DNA from: Volvox africanus
Lineage: Eukaryota; Chlorophyta; Chlorophyceae; Chlamydomonadales; Volvocaceae
NCBI GenBank assembly: GCA_030268105.1
Contig: BSDZ01000086.1
Coordinates: 186,001-250,000 of the forward strand
DNA length: 64,000 nt
Direction of reading: 5' to 3'
Position numbers and translations under genes: made by a program. Of this stretch, positions 25,401 to 39,300 are shown piece by piece; position 1 is the stretch's first letter, and each line of letters starts with the position of its first letter. The notes below the pieces were generated by a model. The model made no database searches. It was not told where the DNA came from and saw only the letters and a list, made by a program, of their open reading frames with translations.

Positions 25401-27948
25401 TACTTTCCACCTTTCCATGCAGCCCAACCGTTCCAAAAGCCCACCTGCGTTGTGAACAGGTGGTCCAGGAGTCCAGCCAACAGCTCGAGCGGCTGCGGCT
25501 TCACCACTCTGATATTCCGCTGCAGCATCGCAGCCCGCTCCAGGGAACGCAGTCGTTGCCACCTTGACAGGAAACCCACAATGATGAGTGACACAACCAT
25601 ACGGGACAGACAGTCAGGGTGGCGTAGAAAGGACAATAGAACGCGTATCATGCACATACGGTGCAAATTTACTTGAGTAGTTATTCCACAAGCTTTTGAT
25701 AAGCTACATGCGAGCGGCGCCTCTTGCCTTCTGCTCAGCTCTGCTTTGTCCAATGAAGGGACTTTGGAGACCGGCCATGCCTCGATGTCCAGATTGCACA
25801 CGTGTGGGCAGGTAATACCCACCTGGCGTAATACCACAGCCCCGCCGTCGCCGTTCCAAGAGCCACCGCTCCTAGCAGCTTAGGCCGTGACCGCAGCAAC
25901 GGCACGTGGTCGCACAGCCAATCCCAGCTGGCGCTGCCGTACTCAGAAATGGCGCCGCTGACGGCCGGCTGGCGGGCGGCCGCCACCACGGCGCCGGTGG
26001 CTGTGATGGTGCTTACGGCCCCCACCGTCACCTGGAAAGAGAGGAGGGCAAATGGGATGAAATCAGGAAATGAGCAAAACACGAATGTGCAAGACCTAGC
26101 ACCTGTATATACATATTTATACATACACATACCCTGTGATATAAATTGCATTGGACGCGAGGGTAGCCCAGCTGGGATGGGAGAAGTGAGTCCAGGAAGG
26201 AAGGCAGTAGTAGCGTGGAACAATTCATGACTGGGGCCACGGGACTGCATCAGACAGGGTAGGGGAAATGCCGACTCATACCTAACCCCACCTGCGTCGC
26301 TGTATACTTTGGTCGTAGCAGCACCGCGCGCACTTGTTTGAGCGTGGCGTTGTCGGTGCGCGCGTACAAGTGCGAGAGTAGCAGGAACTGACGAGCGGCC
26401 CGCGCGTCACTGCGGAGGGTTTCCTGGATCTGACGAGCCTCCTCGCTGTTGGGTTTCGTGAACTTCTTCTGCAGGGCCGCATCATACACAAAGTCATCAC
26501 ACACCAGTCGGATGCAGATGCAGGTAGGGCTCACAGTGGCCGAGGGCCAAACAGGCCAGCCCGAATTCTATTGCATTTGCGACGGGGAGCCCCCGGGAGC
26601 ACTGAATCTCACACACAGGCATTGTGAATGTCCTCTTAGTCCCAGCCAACAGGTCCACGAACGCACCGTCGACGACCTCTTGTCAATCCAGTGCTCGGGG
26701 GCCTGGGGCCTGGCGTGTGTTACGAGCATACGACCACCCTCCGGTGCAGAAGGAATTCATACCGTATGCGGGAGCCCTTTTGGAGCCCTCTTGGAGCGGC
26801 TGACCCGTTGGGATCAGGGACAACGGACCCGCCGCTGGCTTTCCCTAGAACGAAGCTGCAACTGCACCCCTCCCTGGAAGAGCCTAGACTTTGGACAAAG
26901 CTAATGCGACATCATTAGGCTATTGAGAAGATAGACACCTTTCGATGCGCGAACGGCCCCCCCTGTCCCCTCTCTTCTGACGTCTATATCTCATCTTCCC
27001 CATGCAGTTCGGGAGGAACAACGGGGCTAGTGCCGTACCACGAGCTCCGTGGCCGCGTAGCTGAGGATGCAATCCACGAGGTCAGCTGTCGTCCAGGCAT
27101 CGGAAAATGTAGCATCCCAGTTGTCGGTGCTTGCCTGGAGGGTCTCCATAAACCTGCGGGCGAAGCAGGAAGTTTAGAGCAATGACGTAACGCAAGGTGG
27201 GCGGACGTGGGGCGCGACGCCCGGGCGCTGCAGGACGGTTATTCAGGTAAGGAAAGGAATGGTAGCCGCCAGGAAAATAAGAGGAGCCCGCGGCAAAATT
27301 GCCATACCACCACGGTGTCCAAACGCCAAGCCAGGCTATGCCGGAGTCAGGTTTGGAGCCAGACTGGCCGGTCAGTCGGCGTTGACAGGCAAAGGTACTG
27401 GACGGAAGGCTGGACACTTTGCTTGGAATCTACGTCTAACTTGAACATGGAACGCTGATAGGGCCCATTCTGAAGTGTGCTTTTGGCGACGTATGTTACA
27501 CGGTTAGGAACCGCTGGTTCGCGGGAGATGGGAAAGGCATAGGGTTTCCAGCAGCAGCAATTGATTCGAGGCCACGTCCCCATACCCCACATTCCGCCAG
27601 TACATGGACCCCCCAAGAAATCATAACTCCATGAGGCCTTCCTTACGTGCTAAGGCAGGCAGTCATGTGCCCAGGACGGCACATGTCCACGATGAAGTGG
27701 CCCTTGGTTCCCTTTGCAGCCGCCTCCTCATTATAGCGGCGGTAAGCATCTTCGAGTTGCAACCTAATTGTAGTCTTTCCGCTGCCCCTTCGCCCAAAGA
27801 AAATGTATGTCGTGTCGCTGGGCTTCAGGCCGCGCAAATCGGAGTGAATGTAAAGACTGGTCGAATCGAGGTTGGTTTTCTCGGCCGTCCGATCAGTAAA
27901 TGGGTTTCTCGAAAGGCCAAACGTTTTAAGCAGGTCGGTGGTCGGCAT
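22401..27948 (-). CDS. membrane P-loop ATPase, KAP-like (Walker A and B split by hydrophobic segments)
   Basis: Twelve exons, every junction phase-compatible: 27948-27647, 27153-27039, 26468-26292, 26031-25823, 25562-25445, 25017-24891, 24701-24635, 24374-24284, 23690-23598, 23332-23153, 22774-22652, 22559-22401, giving 586 residues. The start reads DLLKTFGLSRNPFTDRTAEK; Walker A GRRGSGKT is at 52-59. Exon 2 gives DNWDATFSDAWTTADLVDC, which I recall from plant and algal P-loop proteins of unknown function. Two hydrophobic stretches lie at about 199-219 and 250-267. Walker B AVFGDCFDE at about 342-350 is restored only by splicing exons 6 and 7. Then come LNFGRLHFFFPDS, a helical DLVWSRHQLEELAERRF, a Ser/Gly linker and LSTPRELMIMM. 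Membrane spans between Walker A and B are the hallmark of KAP NTPases; the KAP assignment is inference. The function is unknown. The last exon could be shortened by a small intron. Confidence 0.9.
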
Positions 27949-30900
27949 TTTGGGACGCGCAAACTCAAAAAAGTGCAGCTCTGATGTCGATCTTAAATAG
28001 TTAATCCAATATAACTAAAAACTTGTAATGAATAGCTTGCCGTGTGTTAGGTAAAAACGCGCGAGAACCAAACAGATATGCCCGATCAACCAGGCTTGGG
28101 CAGGTTGCGTCAAGTGCCGCCGCAACGCTTGTAATTTGCTCGTGAAATGTGTCTCAATAAAATTGTATGAGATCTATCATATGCGCCACTTTCCGTTCGA
28201 AATGCTTCAGCCCGCGTAATTAACTTGCATCAAAGTCCGGGAACGGGGGAATGCCTGTCCTGCAGACTATACTTCGAAATCAAAGCGTTGGGGTTATAAT
28301 ATCCAAAATATGGCATACACTCTCCATTTGTCTGTTCCAGTGAGCATCCAAATCAAGGGTCCGTCGCGCTCGCCACCGAGTATAGCTGATCGAATCACGC
28401 GGCCAAGACAGCTTATCGCCCATGCATCTGACCCTGGTACGCCTGAGCAACTCCGCAACATTAATGTCGCGCTGTTTCCAGCGCATGATGACCGTACTCT
28501 CTTACGATACCTTTCACCACATACAACGGTTGCAATTCAACGCCGTGCATGTAAACCCTCCTTGCCCTAATGCCTGAAACCATCCCCAGATCGCGTCGCA
28601 AAAAAGCCAGCTACACCCTTCTACGCTCCACTGAACCCAGAACACGTCACTCACCGCACCTTACCCTTGACCGCGAGGCATCTCACGCGGCAACCATCAT
28701 GTATGTTGTGCAGGTGCAGGCCACGGGGGCCCCAGTGGCGGGCCCCCTTCTCCGGTCGCTTCTGGCCAACCGCTGACTTCAACTCCCCAGACCACAACTA
28801 TGGAGCAAAAACGCCCTGAGCAACAGCCTGGAGCGCTAACTTCGGCGGGGTCGGATGTGCCCCAGCGCGATATCTTCATACCTGCCATGGTGAGGGCCAC
28901 TCTGCATTGCCGCGTTCTAAACCTCTCCATTTGAAGATCTGCTTCAGTGACTGCCTGACCTTACTCTTGATGCCTCGCTGAATTCTCCAGCTGGGGGAGG
29001 ATCCCAAACCCCGGCAGACCATTCCCCGTGTACCTTTTCCTTTCGCGTCTGCACCGTGCTGCTCCCGATGGTCTCTTGCCCTTACGAACCCTTTTCCCCT
29101 CCCCTTCTTTGGCTTCGGACACAAACACACATGCGTGCCTCCATCTTTCCCGCGTCATGCTCCGGTGAAATCGAATTCCGGATGGCGTTACTTTTCTTCT
29201 CCAGGTGGCGGTGGCCCTGGTTGGGTACGCGCTTGTAGCGGTCCTGGCATTCCTGGACCAGTAGGGATTAAGATCGCCATTCCTAACTACTGCACGCCCT
29301 CCGGCCGGCTCAAGACGGTTGGCAAGAAGCTCGCTGTAGGTTTTCTTCCGGTGGCCCAGCGCACTTCGGAGAGGCTAGCTAGGGCTGGAGCCTGGCTGGG
29401 TTGATGACAACACGGAACCTGGAAAGCTACAAGGGATGGAGGAGTAGGAGAAGGCAGGGGGAGCTATGAAGGTGGCGCGAGGAGTTTTCGGGGAAGGGGA
29501 GTTGGCGCCAGTGGTAGAGGTGAGATAGAGGCGGCAAGGCGGGGTGACATCTTTTCGCCGCTTAATTGCAGGTCGTGATCGTGTGTGCGAATGGCACTGG
29601 GAGAACGGGGACCGGGTAGGGAGTGAGATGTTGGTAGAAGGCAGATGTCTTTCCAGGTAGGGCACGGGATCCAGACAGTTGGTGTGAGGGATCGCAGAGC
29701 TGTGATGTGATTGACGTTGGTGCATCAGGTTACCTTAATAGTGGTGGTGGTGAGGGGCAGAGGGAAGGGGCGGATGCGTGAAACTGGTGCGGTGGATGCG
29801 GTACGTTCGGGTAAGGCCCAGGCTCGCGCCGCGTTTGGTAAGGAATAAGCGCATGAAACGGGATAAGACGATGAGTAATTATCTGTAATCCTGTAAATAT
29901 GAAAGCTGCACGACCTTGAGATAACACGTAGCGCCTGACGGACCTTCATGTGCACTTCGCATTTTCTGGGTCAAAGGGGCGCGCTGACGTTCGGTTTCTG
30001 TCCTGGGCGTCACTCTACCAGGCCTCATTTTACGGTTAGCTCATTAAAATTGTCGGACGGCGCAAATGAAGGTACGTTGAGGACATCTGCACGATACGTA
30101 ACCGTCCTCATGCCGGAATCGCTAAAAAGGTACTTGGCCAAGAGCGGACGTGGACCTGGCCCTACCTGGCCGTAGAAACTACGCCGGCTAGTCAGTCCAG
30201 ATGTCAGCCCAGTAATGAGCGGGACCGTCTTAACCTACCCTTACCCACACATCCACGCTCAACGAGGCTGAATCAGGTGGGAAGAATGAGAATAGCATCG
30301 TGCATTGTTAACCCCTGGGTGACGACCATTGGCCTGTTGCATGGCACAGCACTTACAGCGCTGCATTGGAACGAATTTTCTGCTTTTCGTACGTCTAACC
30401 AGATCCTCAATCGTTTTGCCATGCGAAATATTATACATTGAGCTTGCAATTTTAACATCTTCCATGGTTAGTTAAGGCAAAGGCTGTGAATCTTACAAGA
30501 AAGAGTTATTTCACTGCCAGGGCTGAATGCGGTTTCAAATCGTCGCCGTTGTACGATAGGATAAGGTATTGCATTTAGTGCGTAGGTAACTATGGGTAGT
30601 GCGACAGGGACCAACAACAAGCCGGTCACTTTCATACAGGCAAACCCGTAACCCTAAAATCCAAGATCCAAAATCCCCAAAATCCCAAACCCTAAGCCTT
30701 AAATCACCAAGACTCAAGGCGGCGGATCTCGAGCACCATTCCCAGAGGCATGACGAGGTAGTATGGGCTTCCTCAGATCGGTGTATGTGGCGGGTCATCG
30801 GCGCCGGGTCGGAGCCAGGACTACCCTGTTGCAGTGTATCAGCACAAGCAGTGTATCAGCACTCTTGGAACTCGTTAGGACGCGGGGTCCCTCTTAATCC

Positions 30901-31521
30901 GTACAGGCCAGTTGCCTAAGCAAGCACACGGGATTGCCTAAGCAATACTACTGGTTGCTTAATACAGGTATTGCACATGGCTACCTTCACTGGTTGCCAA
31001 ACCTCAGTGGGGCCATGAAGGAACGAATCGAGACACGCCACTCGGAATAAAAAAAAGATGCGGTTACATAACCGTTAATTTTGTCCATTGTGTCCAAATA
31101 GGGTGGAACCATGGGAATTGCAGTTCGTCTCAGTCTTGTAAAAGCACAACCAGTTCGGACCAGACGTCAAGCTGGAAACCAAGCTAGGCGCCTCTATCAC
31201 AAAACCCCCTATTGATCACCTGCGGCAAGCGCAACTCACCCCAGCAACCTGCTGCTGGGGCCGTTCCGGCACAGAAGATGCCTTAAGTGAACAGTCATAA
31301 TAGTATCCACATACAATAATCTGTTGCTCCTGTTAGTTAGCTACTTAATTAAAGAAGTAGTATCGCCGCAATGTGTCGTACTACCGCCGCAAAGCTCTGG
31401 CTCATCAGCGTTTTCTTTTGGGTCCCCTTCCTTAGCGTCCTCCTCCTTCATACAAGCCCCAACATCACCCCAACAAATTGGCAGCAACCCGCAGCAATCC
31501 TCTCCCATTCGTGCTTCCCAG
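27949..31521. other. intergenic region without supported genes
   Basis: 3.6 kb upstream of the ATPase gene. A degenerate CCCTAAA-type stretch lies near 30650-30710. A plus-strand stretch at about 29150-29400 is Gly/Pro-rich, but no exon chain can be built. An ORF at 31371 begins with a signal-peptide-like leader (WLISVFFWVPFLSVLLL) just before the sulfotransferase fragment, in a different frame. Confidence 0.45.
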
Positions 31522-32539
31522 ATCCACGCGCGCTCTTCATCGCATGTCTACAATAAGCTCAATTACACCTCCAGCGAATGTCGGAATGATAGACTTCTGC
31601 TGGAGCTGCAAGCGAAGCAGGGTCCCGATAGGCTGCTCTACCGGTGAGTGCTTTCGGAGTGTAGAATCCTCGCGGTGCAGTTCAGTGCCATAACTTGACG
31701 TTTACATTCATGCGGTGCTCCAGCTGCTTATCGCTGCCGTTTGTGGGAAGTTGATGCGTGACACACAGGACGAGTTCAAACGTCGTATGTCGTAGGGCCG
31801 TGACGACAGTAGGCGCCCGGTTTTGCACTCTGCAGCCTTTGTCAACCTCGTGAGGGGTACCCGGGTGCTTCATGACATCTGAAAATCGGGAAGTTCCCGC
31901 TGGCCCCTCCCTCCCAATGTGTCAGCACCGAGGTGGTGGCACCTCTGTGTTTCATTTCCTCGGAGAGGGGGATGGTATGAGAAAATGCAATTACTAAGTA
32001 CCTCTTATACTGGGGCTCATGGGCACACAAGGGCCTACCATGGCCTGCTGAGACTGGTGCATGTATCGCTTGTAGCCCATTTGCTGCCTACAGGCCATAA
32101 AGGCCATTTGCCACTCACTGTGCATTTGCGATCTTTCTCTATGCACACCTTGCTCCGTCCCGGCCCTCCTGACCGTTTATCTGCCTGCCTGTCTGTCTGT
32201 CTGTCTGTCTGTCTATTTGAAATCCGTGCCACATGATTGCTGCTGCATGTGTGTTTTGCATGGTTGCCGACGGGAGGTATACCCAACGGTGCCATCCGCA
32301 GTTTTGGTCGGGCTTTAGCGGTCTTGAACTTCCTCCATCTGGCTATGGCCCACGAGCTAGGCTTACAACCCGTGCCGGATATCAGGAGCTTTAGCCGGGC
32401 TGCATCAGCGGGGTTTGATAGCTCAGTGCTCTCCGAAGGGGGTGGTGGTGGTAGTGGTGATGGCGGTCGTTTTGACGCAAGTGGGTGTGGTCTCATCAGC
32501 AAAATGCAGGTGAAGAATCGACACCTCCATCGAAGATGA
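31522..32539 (+). pseudogene. 3' fragment of a sulfotransferase-like gene (exons 7 and 8 only)
   Basis: Two exons match the last two exons of copies A and B. 31522-31643 (122 bases, identical in length to exon 7 of A and B) reads NKLNYTSSEC through QAKQGPDRLLYR. 32302-32539 reads FGRALAVLNFLHLAMAHELG and ends in a Gly-rich tail with the shared CGL motif before a TGA stop at 32537-32539. Splice sites and phase (0 in, 2/1 between) are conserved. No trace of exons 1-6, with the PAPS-binding motifs, was found upstream in 28-31.5 kb. It is therefore a truncated copy, or it has acquired a new 5' end such as the leader at 31371. Confidence 0.8.
32181..32214. repeat. (CTGT)n microsatellite
   Basis: CTGCCTGC followed by about six GTCT units, in the intron of the truncated sulfotransferase-like copy. 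Confidence 0.85.
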
Positions 32540-35500
32540 AGTCAACGATGATGAGGCCTTCAAAGTTGGATTCATGAATTCATTGGTAGAATTCATGATT
32601 GTGGGCGGCGACCGGCAGGATCATGTGGTGGCCAGGTGGTTGGACTCCAGCTGCGCTGGATTCGTTCCAAAATGGGATGACACGCTTGGTAAAGAGATGT
32701 CCAACATTCATGAATGTCACTCAGACACTCAGAAGCACAAATCTAAATCCACAACGCATGGCCCGGCATGGGGCCAGTGGTGGAGCGGGGATCGAACAAG
32801 CACAAGATTGGCACCGTGCGAGCCTCATGTTGGGGCATGCGGTGCAGGGAATAGAGCAACTGAATAAAACCGTTATGCCGACATATGCCGATGGGAACGG
32901 GGGCTGGCGAGAGGTGGTAAATAATAGATTGTTGGTGGGGCCGGTAGAAGATGGAGAAGACATGTTTTCTTGCGGCCTTGCATCGACTGAGTCAGCATCG
33001 CGCTGCTGGCACCTTTAACAGTTTCCTCAAAAAGGCCTTCAAATCGCCGCAGATGTAACCTCTAGGACCGTTTCGTGGGTACACATGTCATCATGCTAAG
33101 GGTTTAGGACGCGGCTGCGAGGCCTACTGGAGAGATAAGGGTGCAGTAGTACTCTCATTAAATATCACTTTCGTCGGATTTTGGCTTTAGGGTGTGACAC
33201 TTTAGGACGATAAGGCACCTACTGATGTCTGCAGTTTTTGCGCGCCTTTGCATGTGGTCAGTGCTCCATCCAGAGATATGATCTTTTAAGTTGAGGTCAG
33301 GCATGTGTCGTTACGGGTACATTCAGACATGTTATGTGTATCGAATGATAGTCTACGTGGTCAACACATGGTATACCGTAAGTATAGAACTTAGCCGCCA
33401 GAGCAACATGTTTCCGTAAAATTAAAGTTGGATTCGTGTGCGCTGGGACGGAAGGGAAACGTGTACTTGTCGTAACGATTAGTAGCGCACTTCCTATGGC
33501 ACGGTTCGTGTTGCTCGGTTTTCCCGACTTGACGAATCGGAATCTCCCCAAATGCCACCTCCAGCTTGCATCTGCTATCCACGACAACTCCATGGACCCG
33601 ATGGTAACCCGATCGTTGTGTTGTAGCGCACGTCCTTAGCGTTTGGGTAGCTCACACTGAGTGGTAGTTTGGTAGGGAACTTAGTCCCAGTTTAGGCTAA
33701 TGAGCCCAGCACCCAATGAGGCCAGCACAGTTTTCGGATAGGCTTATGGTTTGTGCAGTTATGCATGTGTGGATATTTGTGTGTGGCTATTTTTGTACAT
33801 AGTGTGTGCTTTCAGGTGTGTGTGCGTGTGTGTATGTGTGTATTTGTGAGTGAGTCAGAGTGGGTCGATTGTGTTTATGTGTACGAGTTAAGCAGCTAAT
33901 GGTAGTTTATCGTAGCATGTGTCAGGGCATGTAAGTAGGGATGTGTGCAGCAGGGTTTATTTCGGCCACCGCAGTAGCACCAGTCTGGGACCCGGATTCT
34001 ACCCTTCCGATGCAAGGTGGGGCTTAGAACATAGCCCCAGGGGTACTGCTCGTCACTGCTGCACTTAAATGGGCAGGCGGTCGTGGTTCAGTGTAAAGCC
34101 AAAAGCATAACCTGGTAGTCCACCGGGAAGGCACTACCTATGTCAGAAGGACGGTACTATTTCGTGACATCACTGGATCCACTGTCACCAAATCCGGATC
34201 CACATTACTTTTTAAATGGTAACATCCAATTCCTGCTGTACGCCGGATAATGTGAATTGTACTTCCTCAGCACAGGGCCATCACACAGGTATAGCGCCCT
34301 CAAGGTTAGGTTGGAAACGTCCGCGCGGTATCCTTGAAAGGTTATATGCAGGTAATGCTGTATGACGTCGCTGGAAACACCGAAGGCAAAGTCCTGCAGG
34401 GGTTGCGGACATCAGGTTTACACTTGCTGATGAGGGCTGATGCCTTTGCTGGTACGAATGATGACCGTACGAGATTCAGGATGCTTCAGGCTCTTATGCT
34501 CTATTAATGCATGTTGATGTCTCGGATTCACAGCATGAGAATCCGATAAGCTGCGTTAGTCATGTGGGACAACGATGTCGGCTTCCCTGAAGCCGGAGAA
34601 AGGTCGAGGCCTCGGCCATTTGGGCGCTGTGGTGCTTGCGCGTTCGCACGGTGTTGTGGCCACGGGGGGAGTTGCGGTGTCAAGCACGGCGCGAGGATGC
34701 AAGTGGCGGCTGTGCTGACCGGGGGCCAAATGCGTTATGATACCCGATCCGGGACGTGTAATAAGGAAAATGATTACAAGCAACCTCACAGAAACTACCA
34801 GTCTTCTTCTGCACGAATGCCCCGAATACGACTGCTTGGCTTGTACGGCAAGGAGCCCTTTCTCGATGGCCGCAGTGGACTTTCCGTGTTGCGTCCATCG
34901 GTAATGAGTGAACCCCACTTAGAACACGCAACGGAGAAGGCGCCGGTTTGGCTGATATGTCACACATGAAAACGTTCGGCTTAAGGCACAGGACGGCACA
35001 GGGTAATTACTATAGCGAGGGTACGCGGCGGGTAATTACTAAAGAGAAACATAAGAATTTTCAGTTTCATAAAATTATTGTCGTGCAAATAAATACCCAA
35101 GCTTCGTTGCGTTCCGTAAGCATTTGCCACGTTCTTTGTTTGTCCGCATAGGGCTCCTCCCTAGTCCCAACTGTTTCTTCGGTTTAAGAACGCATCCTTT
35201 CAAACAGAACAGTTTCCTAAACGCTCCTTGGCGAGCAAGTCATAAACGTGGTGTGCTGAAATATGTCACAAACATTACGTGTCACAAACATGTTTTAAGC
35301 AATGTCATAAATCTAACATGTTGGTATAAAGTAACGTGCGAGAGGCGCGGTTGGGATGGTGATCTGAATCAAACCAGACCGCGAAATCACGTTTTTACTT
35401 GGCTTTTGGCTTGACATGGGCGTTAATTTGTGATTTTTTTAATTTATAACTGGTTCTTATATCATTTTGATCGGAACTGATTGAAGGGCTGACGCACTTC

Positions 35501-36302
35501 ACGTAATGAGGGGCGACGACGGACAGAGCAATCCTATAGGGCAAGGGATCCCTGGGACAATCCGCGCTGGAGCCTCGACCTAGGGCTTAATTGGAATGAA
35601 ACATCTCGATGCTGTTAGGAAAGCAGATCATGGCGGTGAAAGCTTTGGCGGGCAGGGCGAGGCCTTATCTATCTCCACCCGCCAAGCGCCATGGCGCAGG
35701 AACACGAGGAGAAGAATAACAGCGAGAATATGGACATGGCATCAGATATTGGTATAATGGGCTTTCAAGCTTCTGTATTCGTGAAACGCTATCGATTGAT
35801 AGCCCTCTCCACCCTTTAGCCCCGTCGAAGACGAATGGAACAACTTCAACCTTCAGGTGTATTACGAGTACAAAAATCATAAATCGTCAAAGTGACCAAG
35901 GGAGAATGGCTAGCCAGGTACTGGCTAGGTCGTTCAGCTGGTAGGCGGTTAGTGGTAACCGTCAGCCTGGTTCGCAATAGGTCATATGCTCATGTGGGTC
36001 ATATCTTCAAACTATGGAATTAAGCTAAAACTAATATTCAAAGTTACGGAATGCAATAAGCACATTAAACTTTCACGCACGCACATTTGTGCAATAGATA
36101 CATCAGTCTCCGTCACGCATCCTCGGGGGGAGTGGAAAACCGCTGCCGCTTAGAAATACATAAGCGTTTAGGGCGACAAAAGTATACACGATGTTATTAG
36201 TATCCTTATCATGCCTGCGAGATCCCCGTGTCTCACTTTCCAACAGCCCTCATACAAATAATCAATATTATTTGTAGTCAATTCACGAATGCATTTTATA
36301 CA
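32540..36302. other. intergenic region without supported genes
   Basis: 3.8 kb between the truncated copy and copy A. Contains a TG-rich stretch at about 33765-33855. The strand pair of ORFs near 34560-34970 has no splice context or known motif. Nothing else seen. Confidence 0.5.
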
Positions 36303-39300
36303 ATGCTCGTGAGGAATGTCTTGATTGTTGCCTTGTTCGTGACCGCGTCCGAGGCTGGCATATTTCATGACGTGTTGGCTGAGAAGGTGCAGCGCCATAA
36401 AGATATTAAAGAGTTACAACGTCAACTTAACTTAGTTTTGGAAGAATACGACGAGCTGTTTGACGTGCGCACGACAGAAGTTCAGGGTCTGACAGGCAAC
36501 GTCAACCTTCTGCGGCAACTACGCAACGCCGTCCATGCAGCTGCCCGCCCCGATGAACTTCTGCCTTCAATGTCGCCGAACTTTGCAAAGCTGGAAACCC
36601 TCGCGGACAGCCACCCTGTCCTTGCAACTCTCTCGCGACGGACCTACCTGGCTGTTGTTATCCTGAAATGGATGTTATTGGGGCAAAAATCCCTGGATGA
36701 TGGGTGGGAGCAGGAGCTAGCTGCGATTGCATCAAAGGTGACGGCCTATTTGTTGTTGTCTGCTGCCGTGGGCCGCTCGTTGACGCGCCCAAAACGGCCA
36801 CCGCAGTTCTACCGCCTTCACGTCCACTCTGCGGTTCGGAAGGGGATGCTAGAGTACCTGCACATAAGCAAGAGTGGTGGTACGAGCTTCAGCGCAGCCG
36901 CAAGTAAGGTTTGTGGGTTGCAGGCCACGTGCGGGCTGCCACCAGGAATTATCCCCAGTGATACCCCGTTGTGGATTGTGTGTTCCGGCCACAAATGCAT
37001 GCAGAGCACAGCAACTGCAGTATGGCTCCCGGTATCGGCCAGGTGGAGGAGCTGGGTGATTTTCCGCGCTGGATCAACGGCACCGCATTCGAGGAAATCA
37101 CAGGCGGCACAGACGTCATGTGAGGCGCAACCATATTCAGGTTCTTTTCATTCGAGATTTGGGGAGCTTTCGGTCTTTCAATCTTCTTGGATTTCGGTTT
37201 TGGGTTGTCAGGATACGGAATTACGGCTACGAGGGGCGAGGAGGGCTAGCCAGGCAAGGACGGGCAAATCCGGAACTGCCTATTTTGCCACCCGCCTCCT
37301 TTTGTCAATTGCTACAGTCCCAGAACTGCTCCTACCTTGGCAACTGTTTTATGTCAAAGTGTATTGCAGAAGGTTGCAACCGCAACTAATCATTTCGCCA
37401 TCAAATATAAGTTGATGCACCTGGTGCCCATCCGACATCTTTTCAGGTGGTCATACTATAGCACGAAAGGCCGGCCAATCGAGGGACAGACCTGTACCCG
37501 GCGGCGGGCTTACCTCAAGAAGTTCGGCTTTAACTATGTCTCCAATGAATTTACCTTGCACGGCGGGAGCAGCGTGCGAAACACCCATGTCTGTCCGCAG
37601 ATGTTCAACGTGGTCACATTGAGGTGCGTCGGCTGCCTGAGGAGGAAGTGCACACGTAACCTGTAACGTGATGTAGGCCGGAGCACCCCGGTTGGCAAAT
37701 AATGTTGAGATGTGGGACGGACGGGGTGCGACTAAGCGCGGGCTGGGCTGGGGAATAAACGACAAGTTAACAGCGAGGACGTACTACAAGGCATATACAG
37801 CAAGGACTGGGCAGCAACACCGCATCCGTAGCGCACAGCAGTGATCCCTTTCTGCATTTGATTACATGACAACACCTCTCTCCTGCTCAGGGAACCCTTC
37901 AGCCGTCTGGCATCGCATCTGCACTACATGCTGGCGCGTGTCAAAAAGCGATTGCTGGGTAAAAAAGGCCTGGACGAGGGCAAATTCTTTGACATATTCT
38001 GCGCCGGTGACGTAACCGTGTGGGAACGCCTGGCACCTACCGTCATCGACAACTACAACGTCAGGTGGGTTGGAAGTTATTTGGGAGGCCCAGGAGGAGG
38101 ACTTCGATTTGGACTCTTGGCGCTGTGCCTCTGTTCTCCCGATCCAGATGAGCTATGGTGTTTCCTCCCACGTATATGCCGTTGTTGCACTCCTACCTGT
38201 GCTGGTGCCGCTGTCATGCTGCGACAGGTCATTTATTGGGGAGCGCGGTTTCCATTTGCCGGTAGGCGACATTGGTCGGGAGGATGTGGAGACTGCGAGG
38301 AGGCTGCTGCTCCAATTTGATCTGGTTCTGGATCTTGATGGGGGGTCGGAAACCGTGGACCTGGTGATTCAGCAGGGTCTCGGCTGGAATCTCTCCATGT
38401 TTGAGGTGCGTGTGGCGCGGCGTTAATACGGCTTTTTTGCTTGCCCAAACGAACGAACCTGGCACCCGTCGTTTTGCGATTGGCATGATCGAGAGGCGCT
38501 CTGGGCCACCCTTGCCCACGTCGATCCTGACGTTATCCTTTCTGCCTGCTCCCTGATCCCTCCTCCCTTGATCTTGTCCTACCCCTAACATGAAGTAAAG
38601 CCGCGGTGAGGTTTCCCTCTCTACCATAACTGTCACAACCCCTACCTCCTACCCTCCTACCCCCCTACCCTCCTATCCTTAGTTCCACATTAGGTCATCA
38701 GATTCGGCCCTTAGCAAGCTAAACTACAGTAAGGAGGACTGCCCAAATCATGAGCTACTTCAAACGCTCCGAACCCGCCAGAATCCTGACAGGGTCCTCT
38801 ACAGGTGAGAGCAGGAGGGGGCGAAAGGCGACAGCTGGGGGCCCGAACTGGCGAAAACGTGGACACGGATGCGTTGTAAGGACTGTATGAACCATATCTT
38901 GGATTTCCGGATTAGTGTTACCCATCGGATTCCCCAACGCATCCCACGCCAGTGAGAGATGTCCAGCACTGCCGTTATGGAGCTGCACCAAAGTGCTGTT
39001 GTCATGACAGGTTCAGAATCGCAAATAGACTGCGTCCTTGTCGGCTTTTAAGCCCTGCCCACCCACCTCCACGGCCGCCCATGTATCGCCCCTAACGGCA
39101 TATACAGATTGACATTATTCAATGACCTGGGGGTCCGTGATGGTGCGTACCAAGTTAATTCGTAAGCGTCCCCCAAAGTAACCGCTGGCAAACCGACTTC
39201 AAGCGTCAGGGGATGACGTCACTTTCCCGACTGCCGCTTCCTACTCTTCGTATCTGCAGCACCGGCCGCACGCTTGCACTGCTAGACGGGATCTTTCTGG

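Noticed and set aside
26468..26534. Extending ATPase exon 3 upstream to the first open codon (VCDDFVYDAALQ)
   Set aside because: Possible, but the CTGCAG acceptor at 26469 is the only one that keeps phase with exon 2.
30650..30710. CCCTAA-like stretch as a telomere or subtelomere
   Set aside because: Units are degenerate and interrupted; genes lie on both sides.
36303..36906. Reading copy A exons 1 and 2 as one continuous exon
   Set aside because: The frame is open through the intron, but GTGACG...CGCAG removes exactly the piece absent at the same place in copies B and C and leaves the shared 97-base exon 2.
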